Assembly (NCBI GenBank): GCA_016722025.1
Contig: JADKGZ010000006.1
Span: 62,001 to 126,000, forward strand
DNA: 64,000 nucleotides
Origin: Acidimicrobiaceae bacterium
Lineage (GTDB): Bacteria > Actinomycetota > Acidimicrobiia > Acidimicrobiales > Ilumatobacteraceae
Direction: 5' to 3'
The notes below the pieces were generated by a model. The model was not told where the DNA came from. It did not search any database and was given only the letters and a program-made list of their open reading frames with translations. The position numbers and the translations under genes were made by a program. Positions 44,742-52,433 of the stretch are shown one piece after another (position 1 is the stretch's first letter; each line of letters begins with the position of its first letter).

Positions 44742-45878
44742 TCAGTGATCCGTGTTGCGGCGTTGCCGAGCGTGGCGCTCGAGCGCGAGCCGCACCAGCT
44801 CGTCGATCAGGTCGCTGTAGCTGATGCCACTGGCGATCCACAGCTTCGGGTACATCGAGATGGGGGTGAAGCCGGGCATGGTGTTGATCTCGTTGAGCAG
44901 GAAGCCGCGGCCGCCCTCCTCGAAGAAGAAGTCGACGCGCGACAGGCCCTCGCAACGCAATGCCGTGAAGGACTGGAGTGCGAGCGCCTGCACTTCGGCG
45001 GTCTGCGCCGGCGTGAGCGGGGCGGGCACCAGCGCCTGTGAACCATCCTCCACGTACTTGTCGGCGTAGTCGTAGAACTCGGCGCCGGGCACGATCTCTC
45101 CGGGCACGCTTGCCCGCGGGTCGAGGTTGCCCAGGACTGCTACTTCGATCTCGCGGCCGGTGATCGCTTCCTCCACCACGATCCACTCGTCGTAGCTCAG
45201 CGCGATGCCGATGGCATCTCGCACGGCTTCGACGGTCTTGGCCTTGGTGACCCCCACGGACGAGCCCATGTTGGCCGGCTTCACGAACACCGGAAGCCCC
45301 AGCTCCTCGACGACACGGGCCGGAGTGGCGGGGCCGACCTCGTGTGCCCGGAGCGCCACGTAGCGAGCCTGCGGGATGCCGTTCGCCGCGGCGACCTGCT
45401 TGGCCATCGCCTTGTCCATCGCCAGGGCCGAACCCAGCACACCGGTGCCCACGTACGGCACGTTGGCCAGCTCCAGCATTCCCTGCACCGTGCCGTCCTC
45501 GCCGAGGGGGCCGTGCAGCAGCGGCACCACGACGGTGCGACCCGTCGCCGGCCGGCCCGCCGCCGCCGGCGAGATGGCTGCCGTGGGAGCGAGCGCGTCG
45601 CCGGCGGGATCGAGCCGGCCGGGCAACGCGTGCGACCCCTCGGCCAGGGCCAGCAGCGCCCCGCCGGCCACTGCCCACGTGCCATCGCGTGAGATGCCGA
45701 TGGGCGTGATGCGGTACTTCTGCGGGTCGGCTGCCTTCAGCACGTGGGCCGCGGTGGTGCAACTGACGTCGTGCTCGGCCGACTGCCCACCGAACAGCAC
45801 GATCAGGTTCACGCGCGTGTCGTCGATGCCGGCGGCATCGGACTGTGCGTTCTCGGAACCAGGTGCTGCGGCGGCCAT
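44742..45878 (-). CDS. ddl: D-alanine--D-alanine ligase
   Basis: 378-residue ATP-grasp ligase making D-Ala-D-Ala for peptidoglycan. Seen: VLFGGQSAEHDVSC, PLLHGPLGEDGTVQGMLE, YVGTGVLGSALAMDK, FVKPANMGSSVGVTK and FFFEEGGRGFLLNEINTMPGFT, the family's substrate- and Mg-binding motifs in order. TACCGT nine bases before ATG 45878 is a -10 that overlaps the -10 of the divergent murF gene. A Pro/Ala-rich insertion (about 95-125) makes it slightly longer than usual. Confidence 0.95.
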   Translation of the reverse strand: MAAAAPGSENAQSDAAGIDDTRVNLIVLFGGQSAEHDVSCTTAAHVLKAADPQKYRITPIGISRDGTWAVAGGALLALAEGSHALPGRLDPAGDALAPTAAISPAAAGRPATGRTVVVPLLHGPLGEDGTVQGMLELANVPYVGTGVLGSALAMDKAMAKQVAAANGIPQARYVALRAHEVGPATPARVVEELGLPVFVKPANMGSSVGVTKAKTVEAVRDAIGIALSYDEWIVVEEAITGREIEVAVLGNLDPRASVPGEIVPGAEFYDYADKYVEDGSQALVPAPLTPAQTAEVQALALQSFTALRCEGLSRVDFFFEEGGRGFLLNEINTMPGFTPISMYPKLWIASGISYSDLIDELVRLALERHARQRRNTDH

Positions 45879-45887
45879 GCAGCCTCG

Positions 45888-45897
45888 ACGGTACCGT
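45888..45897. promoter_or_regulatory. Shared palindromic -10 element of ddl and murF
   Basis: The ten-base palindrome ACGGTACCGT gives TACCGT on both strands: plus strand 45892-45897, eight bases before the murF ATG, and minus strand 45893-45888, nine bases before the ddl ATG. Both genes would be leaderless and cannot be initiated at the same time. Confidence 0.55.
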
Positions 45898-45905
45898 GTG
45901 CGGCG

Positions 45906-47198
45906 ATGCGATTCAGAGCAGAAGCGGTGGCAGCGGCAACCGGCGGCCGACTGCATGGCCCCGATGTGGCGATCGACGGAGTGTCGTTCGACTCGCGCAG
46001 CATCCAGCCGGGCCAGCTGTTCGTGCCCTTGGTCGCCGAGCGCGACGGGCACGAGTTCATCGCTGCTGCGCTGGCGCGAGGTGCTGCTGCCTACCTCACC
46101 ACCCGGCCGCCAGTGGGTGGCACCGCCATCGAGGTGCCCGATACCTTGCACGGGCTGATGGCACTGGCGGCGGTGCAACGGTCGTCGTTCGCAGGGCCGG
46201 TCATCGCGGTCACCGGTTCGGTGGGGAAGACCTCCACGAAGGATCTGGCGTGGGCGGCGCTGGCTGCCGGCCGGCCGACGTGGGCGAACGAGCGCAGCTT
46301 CAACAACGAGCAGGGCTTGCCGACGACGCTGCTCAACACGCCGGATCTCACCGAGGTGCTGGTGCTGGAGATGGGCATGCGTGGCCTCGGCGAGATCGCC
46401 GAGCTGTGCAGCATTGCCCGCCCTACCATCGGTGTGATCACCCGAGTGGCCGAGGCGCACAGCGACCGGGTCGGCGGCATCGAAGGTGTGGCTCGCGCGA
46501 AGGCCGAGCTGATTGCGGCGTTGCCGCACGACGGGCTGGCCATCCTGAACGCCGACGATGTGCGCGTGCGGGCCATGGCCTCCCAGTCGGCAGCCCCTGT
46601 GCTGCTGTACGGCGACGCGCCCGACGCCGATGTGCGGCTCGACGACCTGCGGCTCGACGACATCGCCCGGCCCTCGTTCTTGCTGCACACGCCGTGGGGG
46701 CAGTGCCGCGTGCACCTCGCGGCCAGCGGCCGGCACATGGCTCACAACGCGGCGGCCGCGCTGGCATGCGTGGGGGCAATCGGTGGCGATCTGCAAGGGG
46801 CCGCCGCGGCGCTGGCCGAGGTCGGCCTCACCGCCATGCGCATGGAGGTGCAGCGCACCGCGGCCGGTGCGATCGTGCTCAACGACTCGTACAACGCCAA
46901 CCCCACCAGCGTGCGCGCGGCGCTCGATGCGCTGGCCGACCTGCCGGCAACTCGTCGCATCGCCGTGCTCGGTCTGATGGCCGAGATCTCCGACCCGGAA
47001 GCGGAGCACCGAGCCATCCTCGAGTACGCGCGCGGCCGAGGCATTGAGGTGCTGGCCGTCGGCACCGAGCTCTACGGCATAGAGCCCACCGATGATCCGG
47101 TCGCTGCGTTGGGCTCACTCGCCGGCGGAGACGCCGTGCTCGTCAAAGCAAGCCGCGTGGTCGGGCTCGAGCGGGTAGCGGCGGCCCTCCTCGGCTGA
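45906..47198 (+). CDS. murF: UDP-MurNAc-tripeptide--D-Ala-D-Ala ligase
   Basis: 430-residue Mur ligase adding the D-Ala-D-Ala made by Ddl. The N-terminal domain has GVSFDSRSIQPGQLFVPL; the ATP P-loop is AVTGSVGKTSTKD. Central motifs are NNEQGLPTTLLNT and EMGMRGLGEI, and the C-terminal domain has NDSYNANPTSVRAALDAL. ATG 45906 follows TACCGT by eight bases. It is divergent from ddl, linking two consecutive steps of wall synthesis through one promoter. Its last 84 bases overlap the convergent MFS gene. Confidence 0.95.
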   Translation: MRFRAEAVAAATGGRLHGPDVAIDGVSFDSRSIQPGQLFVPLVAERDGHEFIAAALARGAAAYLTTRPPVGGTAIEVPDTLHGLMALAAVQRSSFAGPVIAVTGSVGKTSTKDLAWAALAAGRPTWANERSFNNEQGLPTTLLNTPDLTEVLVLEMGMRGLGEIAELCSIARPTIGVITRVAEAHSDRVGGIEGVARAKAELIAALPHDGLAILNADDVRVRAMASQSAAPVLLYGDAPDADVRLDDLRLDDIARPSFLLHTPWGQCRVHLAASGRHMAHNAAAALACVGAIGGDLQGAAAALAEVGLTAMRMEVQRTAAGAIVLNDSYNANPTSVRAALDALADLPATRRIAVLGLMAEISDPEAEHRAILEYARGRGIEVLAVGTELYGIEPTDDPVAALGSLAGGDAVLVKASRVVGLERVAAALLG

Positions 47199-48437
47199 GA
47201 GATCGATGCGCTCGATGTCGCACCACCAGGCGAGGAACAGCGCCCACAGCGCGCCACCCAGCAACACCCAGCGGGCACCGACAGCGTCGATGACCGGTGC
47301 GAACACGAGGTTGCCCAGCGGCACCGTTCCACCGAACGCCATGAACCACAGGCTCATCACCCGCCCACGCTCGTGGTCTTCCAACCGGCTCTGCAGGACG
47401 GTGTTCATCGATGTGGTGGTCGCGAAGTAGGCGAAGCCCAGCAGCGGAGCGACGACGAACGCACCGACCGGCTCGCGTACTGCGGCGAATGCCGCCAGCG
47501 CGATGGCGAACGCGAGGAAGCCGTACCGAATCACCGAGCGCTTGTCCCAGCCGACGAACACGGTGCCGATGGCCAGACCACCGAAGCACGCGCCGAAGCC
47601 CCAGGTTGCGTACAGCCACTCGTAGGTGGTCGAGCCCTTGTCGACGCCGAAGTTGAGTCGTACGACTGCTGCGAACAGCCCCACGTACGGCAGCGAGAGC
47701 AAGGAGAACGTGAACAGGGTGACCAAGAGTCGCCACACAGCCGGGTTGGCCTTCGCGATCTGCACGCCCGCCGTCAGCTGCCGCCAGCCCGGTGCGTGCA
47801 CCACCTTCACGGGTGCCGGCACGCGAGTGCGCAGCAGCGCGCCGACGACGAAGAGGTAGGTGACGGCGTTGATGAGGAAGATCTGCGAGATCGACACACC
47901 CGAGGAGCGCAGGACCGCGACGATGATCGGGCCCACCACTCGCGACCCGTTGATCATCGCCGAGTTCAGCGAGACCGAGCCAGCGATGTCGTCGCGGTCG
48001 ACCAACGTGGGCAGCATGGCCGACCATGCCGGTGCGTTCAGCGCGTTACCCATGCCGACACCGAGCGCCACCAGGAAGATGGCCCAGATCGGTGCATCGG
48101 CTGCTGCCAACGGTGCCAGCAACGCCGAGAACGCCAGCTGCAGCAACTGCATCGCGATGAGCCACTTGCGCCGGTCGAATCGGTCGGCGATCACGCCGGC
48201 GGGGATGGACAAGAAGAGCAGCGGCCCGAGCTGGGCGAAGACCATCAGGCCCACCATCGACGCACTGTCGGTGCGGTCGAGCACGTACAGCGGCAGCACC
48301 ACGTTCTGCATCCACGTGCCGATGCTCGACGAGAACGAGGCCATCCACATGCGCCGGAAGTCGGGGTACGCGAGCGCAGCACGTGCGCTCCCTGGGCGAT
48401 GCCCGTGGGAGAGAGGGGCGCTGGGTGTGCTCGTCAT
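47115..48437 (-). CDS. MFS transporter (MFS_3 / enterobactin-exporter-like)
   Basis: 440 residues with about twelve membrane helices. The MFS_3 signature YPDFRRMWMASFSSSIGTWMQ is at the start, GVIADRFDRRKWL is the loop 2-3 motif and LEDHERGRVMSLWFMAFGG lies in the second half. Likely an efflux pump; the substrate is unknown. The last 84 bases overlap murF on the other strand, which is unusual, so the last 28 residues may be recently extended. A TAGTCT lies 16 bases upstream of ATG 48437. Confidence 0.87.
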   Translation of the reverse strand: MTSTPSAPLSHGHRPGSARAALAYPDFRRMWMASFSSSIGTWMQNVVLPLYVLDRTDSASMVGLMVFAQLGPLLFLSIPAGVIADRFDRRKWLIAMQLLQLAFSALLAPLAAADAPIWAIFLVALGVGMGNALNAPAWSAMLPTLVDRDDIAGSVSLNSAMINGSRVVGPIIVAVLRSSGVSISQIFLINAVTYLFVVGALLRTRVPAPVKVVHAPGWRQLTAGVQIAKANPAVWRLLVTLFTFSLLSLPYVGLFAAVVRLNFGVDKGSTTYEWLYATWGFGACFGGLAIGTVFVGWDKRSVIRYGFLAFAIALAAFAAVREPVGAFVVAPLLGFAYFATTTSMNTVLQSRLEDHERGRVMSLWFMAFGGTVPLGNLVFAPVIDAVGARWVLLGGALWALFLAWWCDIERIDLSAEEGRRYPLEPDHAACFDEHGVSAGE

Positions 48438-48507
48438 CTTGACCGGTGGGTCAAGACTAGAACGTCCGGTCCCCGCATGACGGAGTGGCCGGTGTCACAC
48501 TGGGCGC

Positions 48508-48669
48508 ATGCAGTCAGATGTCGTCACCTCCAGCGCCTCGGCGGGCACCGATCGGTGTGCTCGCTTCGGCACGTACCCCGAGTGCCCTCTGTGCGGGGGC
48601 TCGTTGCACGCCGAGCATGCTCACTTCAAGTGCAGTGGTTGCGGCTGGCGCGACAGCTGCTGCGACTGA
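48508..48669 (+). CDS. 53-residue zinc-ribbon protein
   Basis: Small protein with Cys26-x2-Cys29 (CPLC) and Cys42-x2-Cys45 (CSGC), separated by a His-rich stretch (HAEHAHFK), and a final pair Cys51-Cys52. This fits one treble-clef or zinc-ribbon knuckle pair. It lies ten bases upstream of the crotonase gene on the same strand, so it is probably cotranscribed. The codon pattern is as G+C-rich at third positions as its neighbours, supporting real coding. Function unknown. Confidence 0.65.
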   Translation: MQSDVVTSSASAGTDRCARFGTYPECPLCGGSLHAEHAHFKCSGCGWRDSCCD

Positions 48670-48679
48670 GGACGAACTG

Positions 48680-49459
48680 ATGGACACTGCGCCGTTCGAC
48701 ACGATCATCGCCACCGTCTCGCCCGACGGTCATCGTGGCGATCTCACCCTCAACCGGCCCGACAAGCTGAACCCGCTCAGCAGCCACACGCTGCACGAGA
48801 TCGAGTTGGCCGCCCGCTGGTTCGACGAGCACCACGAACTGAAGGTGGTCGTGGTCGGTGGCGCCGGACGTTCGTTCTCCGCCGGCGCAGATCTGTCCGC
48901 CTTCTCCACGGCCGCGCCGATGGAAGACCGCCAAGTCGGTTGGCGCATGGGCCGCGCGATGGACGAGATGCGCGCCGTCACCGTGGCGCGCATCCAGGGC
49001 TGGTGCGTGGGCGGCGGGCTGGTGGTGGCCGCGGGCTGCGACCTGCGCATCGCCGCCGACACCGCTCGCTTCTCGATCCCGGAAGTCGATCTCGGCATTC
49101 CGCTGGCATGGGGCGGCATCCCGCGCTTGGTGCGCGAGATCGGGCCGGCGCTCACCAAGGAGCTGGTGATGACCTGCCGCCCGTTCGACGCTGCCGAGGC
49201 GAAGGCCGCCGGCTTCCTCAACCGGGTGGTGCCCGAGGCCGCGCTCGACACCGAAGTCGAGGCATTGGTGCAGGTGCTGCTGGCCAAGCCGAAGCTGGCG
49301 CTGCTGGAGACCAAGGCACACGTGAATGCGGTGACGGAGAGCATGGTCGGCACCGGCCGCAGCTGGGCCGATGCCGACGGCCTGTACGCCGGCCTGCGCG
49401 ACGAGGAGGGTCGCGCCAGCGCCCAGGCCTACGTCGATCGTCTCCGCTCGAACCGCTAG
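48680..49459 (+). CDS. Enoyl-CoA hydratase/isomerase family protein
   Basis: 259-residue crotonase. NRPDKLNPLSSHTLHEIE opens the domain, GGAGRSFSAGADLSAF and IQGWCVGGGLVVAAGCDLRI form the oxyanion hole, and IPEVDLGIPLAWGGIPRL holds one catalytic acid. The Gly/Ala pattern suggests hydratase or isomerase activity on short acyl-CoA. It is unlike the crotonase at 18055, so the two are not recent duplicates. It follows the small zinc-ribbon gene by ten bases. Confidence 0.88.
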   Translation: MDTAPFDTIIATVSPDGHRGDLTLNRPDKLNPLSSHTLHEIELAARWFDEHHELKVVVVGGAGRSFSAGADLSAFSTAAPMEDRQVGWRMGRAMDEMRAVTVARIQGWCVGGGLVVAAGCDLRIAADTARFSIPEVDLGIPLAWGGIPRLVREIGPALTKELVMTCRPFDAAEAKAAGFLNRVVPEAALDTEVEALVQVLLAKPKLALLETKAHVNAVTESMVGTGRSWADADGLYAGLRDEEGRASAQAYVDRLRSNR

Positions 49460-49478
49460 TCGCGGCGGGGGAACGGGC

Positions 49479-50519
49479 TCAGCCCAGGATGAGGTCGGCG
49501 TAGAGGGGCAGCATCTGCTTCGGGCCGCCGACCATGAAGGTGGTGATGCAGGTTTCCTTCCACTGGGCCAGCTCGCCGCGGATCTTGTCGGGTGGACCGA
49601 CGAGCGCGACGTCCTCCACCATTGCCAACGGGATCGACGCTGCGGCCTCCTGCTTCTTGCCGGCGAGGTACAGCTCCTGCACCTTCAGTGCGACATCCTC
49701 GTAGCCCATGCGGGCGAAGACCTCGAAGTGGAAGTTGGCGCCGCGGGCGCCCATGCCGCCGGCGTACAGCGCCAGGAACGGGCGCACGAAGTCGGCGCAC
49801 TTCTCGGCATCATCGCCGGGGATGATGAACACGGTGCTGGCCACCTCGAACCGATCGGCCTTCGTGGGGTCGTCGGCTTTGGCGAAGCCCTCGGCGAGGC
49901 ATCGGCGGTAGAAGTCGTCCTCCTTGGGGCTGAAGAACAGCGGCAGCCATCCATCGCAGATCTCGGCGGACAACGCGACGTTCTTCGGGCCTTCGGCGCC
50001 GAGGAAGATGGGGATCTCCTTGCGCAGCGGGTGGATGGTGCTCTTCAGCGGCTTGCCGAGCCCGGTGCCGGCCTTGAACGGCATGTCGTAGAACTCGCCA
50101 TGGAAGTCGACGGGCGCGTCACGGCGCACGATCTGACGCACGATCTCGATGTACTCGCGAGTACGGGCGAGCGGCTTCGGGTACGGCTGGCCGTACCAGC
50201 CTTCCACCACTTGCGGGCCGCTGGCGCCGAGCCCGAGGATGAAGCGGCCACCCGACAAGTGGTCGAGCGTCATCGCCGCCATCGCGGTGGCAGCGGGCGT
50301 GCGTGCGCTCATCTGCACGATGCCGGTGCCGAGCCGGATCGACTCGGTGTGGGCGCCCCACCAGGCCAGTGGCGTCAGCGCATCGCTGCCGTACGCCTCG
50401 GCGGTCCAGGCGGAGGTGAAGCCCAGTCGCTCGGCTTCCTGAATCGCCTCGAGCGCACCCTCAGGGGGGCCGCTGCCCCAATAGCCACTGTTGTACCCGA
50501 GCTGAATGTCACGTGCCAT
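49479..50519 (-). CDS. LLM-class, probably F420-dependent oxidoreductase
   Basis: 346-residue luciferase-fold oxidoreductase (TIM barrel). Seen: NSGYWGSGPPEGALEAIQEAERLGF, TAEAYGSDALTPLAWWGAHT, LGTGIVQMSARTPAATAM and GRFILGLGASGPQVVEGWYG. The pattern is that of actinobacterial F420-dependent enzymes, though FMN cannot be excluded. The ATG is 13 bases from the divergent GNAT start; TACGGT eight bases before it is its -10 element. Confidence 0.87.
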   Translation of the reverse strand: MARDIQLGYNSGYWGSGPPEGALEAIQEAERLGFTSAWTAEAYGSDALTPLAWWGAHTESIRLGTGIVQMSARTPAATAMAAMTLDHLSGGRFILGLGASGPQVVEGWYGQPYPKPLARTREYIEIVRQIVRRDAPVDFHGEFYDMPFKAGTGLGKPLKSTIHPLRKEIPIFLGAEGPKNVALSAEICDGWLPLFFSPKEDDFYRRCLAEGFAKADDPTKADRFEVASTVFIIPGDDAEKCADFVRPFLALYAGGMGARGANFHFEVFARMGYEDVALKVQELYLAGKKQEAAASIPLAMVEDVALVGPPDKIRGELAQWKETCITTFMVGGPKQMLPLYADLILG

Positions 50520-50533
50520 AGGGTGCGACCGTA
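50519..50533. promoter_or_regulatory. Interlocked divergent -10 elements of the LLM and GNAT genes
   Basis: Only 13 bases separate the two start codons. TAGGGT (50519-50524, plus) is eight bases before the GNAT ATG, and TACGGT (50533-50528, minus) is eight bases before the LLM ATG. Each -10 begins at the first base of the other gene's start codon, so both genes must be leaderless and each -35 lies in the other's coding region. Confidence 0.55.
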
Positions 50534-51129
50534 TGCCAACGCCGATCCGCCCAGCGACCCCTGCCGACATCGGCAGCATCGCGACCACCCTCGCCAAGTC
50601 GTTCCACGACGATCCCGTGAAGTTGCATCTGCTCGGCGGCAAGTCGGTGCCGCAGGCGAAGGTCGAGCCGTTCTTCACCACCTTTCAGAAGATCCAGTTG
50701 CCGCACGGGCACGTGTACACCACGCCCGGCCACGAAGCTGCAGCGATCTGGGCGCCACCGGATCAATGGAAGATCCCGTTCACGACGGTGCTGAAGCACT
50801 CGCCGACCTTCCTCAAGCTGTACGGCCTGCGTCTGTTCCCGAACCTCGGTGTGCTGTCGATGATGGAGAAGGCGCACGCCGAGATCGACTACCCGCACTA
50901 CTACCTCGAGATCATCGGTACCGATCCGGCGCACCAGGGCAAGGGCTTCGGGTCGGCGCTGATGCAGCCGATGGTCGAGCGCGCCGACACCGAAGGCGTC
51001 GGCCTGTACCTGGAGAGCTCGAAGGAGTCGAACGTCGGCTTCTACCGCCGCTTCGGGTTCGAAGTGCGCCGCACCCTCACGCTGCGCAAAGGCCCCGACA
51101 TGTGGCTCATGTGGCGCAAGCCTCGCTGA
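50533..51129 (+). CDS. GNAT-family N-acetyltransferase
   Basis: 198 residues with the GNAT fold: IRPATPADIGSIATTLAKSF at the start, the acetyl-CoA motif A region LEIIGTDPAHQGKGFGSALM (Q/RxxGxG/A) and YLESSKESNVGFYRRFGFEV near the end. The substrate is unknown. It starts at ATG 50533, where TAGGGT eight bases before marks the promoter; it is divergent from the LLM oxidoreductase. Confidence 0.88.
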   Translation: MPTPIRPATPADIGSIATTLAKSFHDDPVKLHLLGGKSVPQAKVEPFFTTFQKIQLPHGHVYTTPGHEAAAIWAPPDQWKIPFTTVLKHSPTFLKLYGLRLFPNLGVLSMMEKAHAEIDYPHYYLEIIGTDPAHQGKGFGSALMQPMVERADTEGVGLYLESSKESNVGFYRRFGFEVRRTLTLRKGPDMWLMWRKPR

Positions 51130-51144
51130 CGCGAGCGCCGGCCC

Positions 51145-51180
51145 AGTCGTTCAGTTGCACAGTCGTTCAGTTGCACAGTC
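51145..51180. repeat. 16-base tandem repeat between convergent genes
   Basis: AGTCGTTCAGTTGCAC is present twice without change (51145-51160, 51161-51176) with the start of a third unit. The third, partial unit contains the stop codon of the P450 gene (minus strand). It lies in the 49-base gap between the GNAT and P450 gene ends. Confidence 0.8.
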
Positions 51181-52396
51181 AGTGGCCGGCGTCGAACGTC
51201 ACCGGCATGTGCGCGGGGCCGAAGATGCCCACGCCGTCGGGCTTCCACTCGGTGGGGCCGTCGAGGCGCAGGTTGGGCATCCGCCGGGCCAGCAGCGGCA
51301 GTGCCTCCTGCAGCTCGGCGCGTGCGAGTGCCTGACCGAGGCAGTAGTGGATGCCGGAGCCGAAGGTGAGCTGGGGTTGCTCGCTCTTCTGGGCCGTGAT
51401 GTCGAAGACCATCGGCTCGTCGAAGACCGCAGTGTCGCGGTTGGCTTCGGCCAGGCCCACCGACACGAACGTGCCGGCGGGGAAGACCACGTCGCGGTAC
51501 TCGATGTCGACGCTGGCGAATCGGGCGGTGCCGCGCACTGCACCGAAGTAGCGCATCGTCTCCTCGACGGCGCGCTGTGCGAGCTCGGGTCGTTCGGCGA
51601 GCAGCGCCCACTGATCGGGGTGCTCGGCGAACAGGCCCAGTGCGCAGCCCAACTGGTTGCGGGTGGTGTCGGTGCCGCCCACGATGACGGCGTTGACCAT
51701 CATCACCAACTCGTCGTTGCTCAGCTTGTCGCCAGCCTCCTCGGCGGCGATGAGATCGGTGAGCAGGTCGTCGGCCGGCTTGCTGCGCCGCTGTTCGATC
51801 AGGTCGCGCGTGTACGCGTCGAGTTCGTCCTGCGTGCGCATGATCAGATCGAGCTTGCTCGCGACGTCGAGCGAGAAGATCTCCAGGATGTCGTTGGCCC
51901 AACGGCTGAACAGCTGCCAGTCGCTCTTGGGTGCACCGAGCAGCTCACAGATGATCGGGATCGGGTAGGGCTCGCAGAGATCGACGGCGACGTCGGCCTT
52001 GCCGGCGGCGGCCACCGTGTCGACGAGGCCGTTGATGACCTCGCGCATGAACGGTCGCAGGCGGTCTGCCTGGCGAGGCGAGAACGCCGGCGCGACGAGG
52101 CGACGGAGTCGCAGGTGGGTGTCGCCCTCGGCGGACAGGATGCTGATGCCCTGCCGTTGCAGGAACCGCTCGTCGGTGATCCCCATGATCTCGGGAATGC
52201 GGCCGGCAGCGCTGTGCCACCGCTTGTCGCGCAGCACGCTGGTGACGTCGTCGTAGTGCCACACCGCGTAGCCGAACAGGCTCTTGACGATCCATGTGTC
52301 CGACGGCAGCACCACGTCGGAGCCGAAGCGCTGCGCGACGTTGCCTTCGTTGAACACCATCGTCGGGATGTCGAGTTCGTGCACCGGTGTGGCCAT
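51179..52396 (-). CDS. Cytochrome P450
   Basis: 405-residue bacterial P450. The I-helix oxygen-activation motif is VGGTDTTRNQ, and the K-helix ExxR is ETMRYF. The heme loop is FGSGIHYCLGQALAR with the proximal Cys near residue 352. EGDTHLRLRRLVAPAFSP is the C-helix region. Soluble monooxygenase; the substrate and redox partner are not in the window. TAGCGT six bases before ATG 52396 is a leaderless promoter. A tandem repeat abuts its stop. Confidence 0.93.
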   Translation of the reverse strand: MATPVHELDIPTMVFNEGNVAQRFGSDVVLPSDTWIVKSLFGYAVWHYDDVTSVLRDKRWHSAAGRIPEIMGITDERFLQRQGISILSAEGDTHLRLRRLVAPAFSPRQADRLRPFMREVINGLVDTVAAAGKADVAVDLCEPYPIPIICELLGAPKSDWQLFSRWANDILEIFSLDVASKLDLIMRTQDELDAYTRDLIEQRRSKPADDLLTDLIAAEEAGDKLSNDELVMMVNAVIVGGTDTTRNQLGCALGLFAEHPDQWALLAERPELAQRAVEETMRYFGAVRGTARFASVDIEYRDVVFPAGTFVSVGLAEANRDTAVFDEPMVFDITAQKSEQPQLTFGSGIHYCLGQALARAELQEALPLLARRMPNLRLDGPTEWKPDGVGIFGPAHMPVTFDAGH

Positions 52397-52433
52397 GACG
52401 AAACGCTACGCCTGCGCCAGGCGGTGGCACGGA

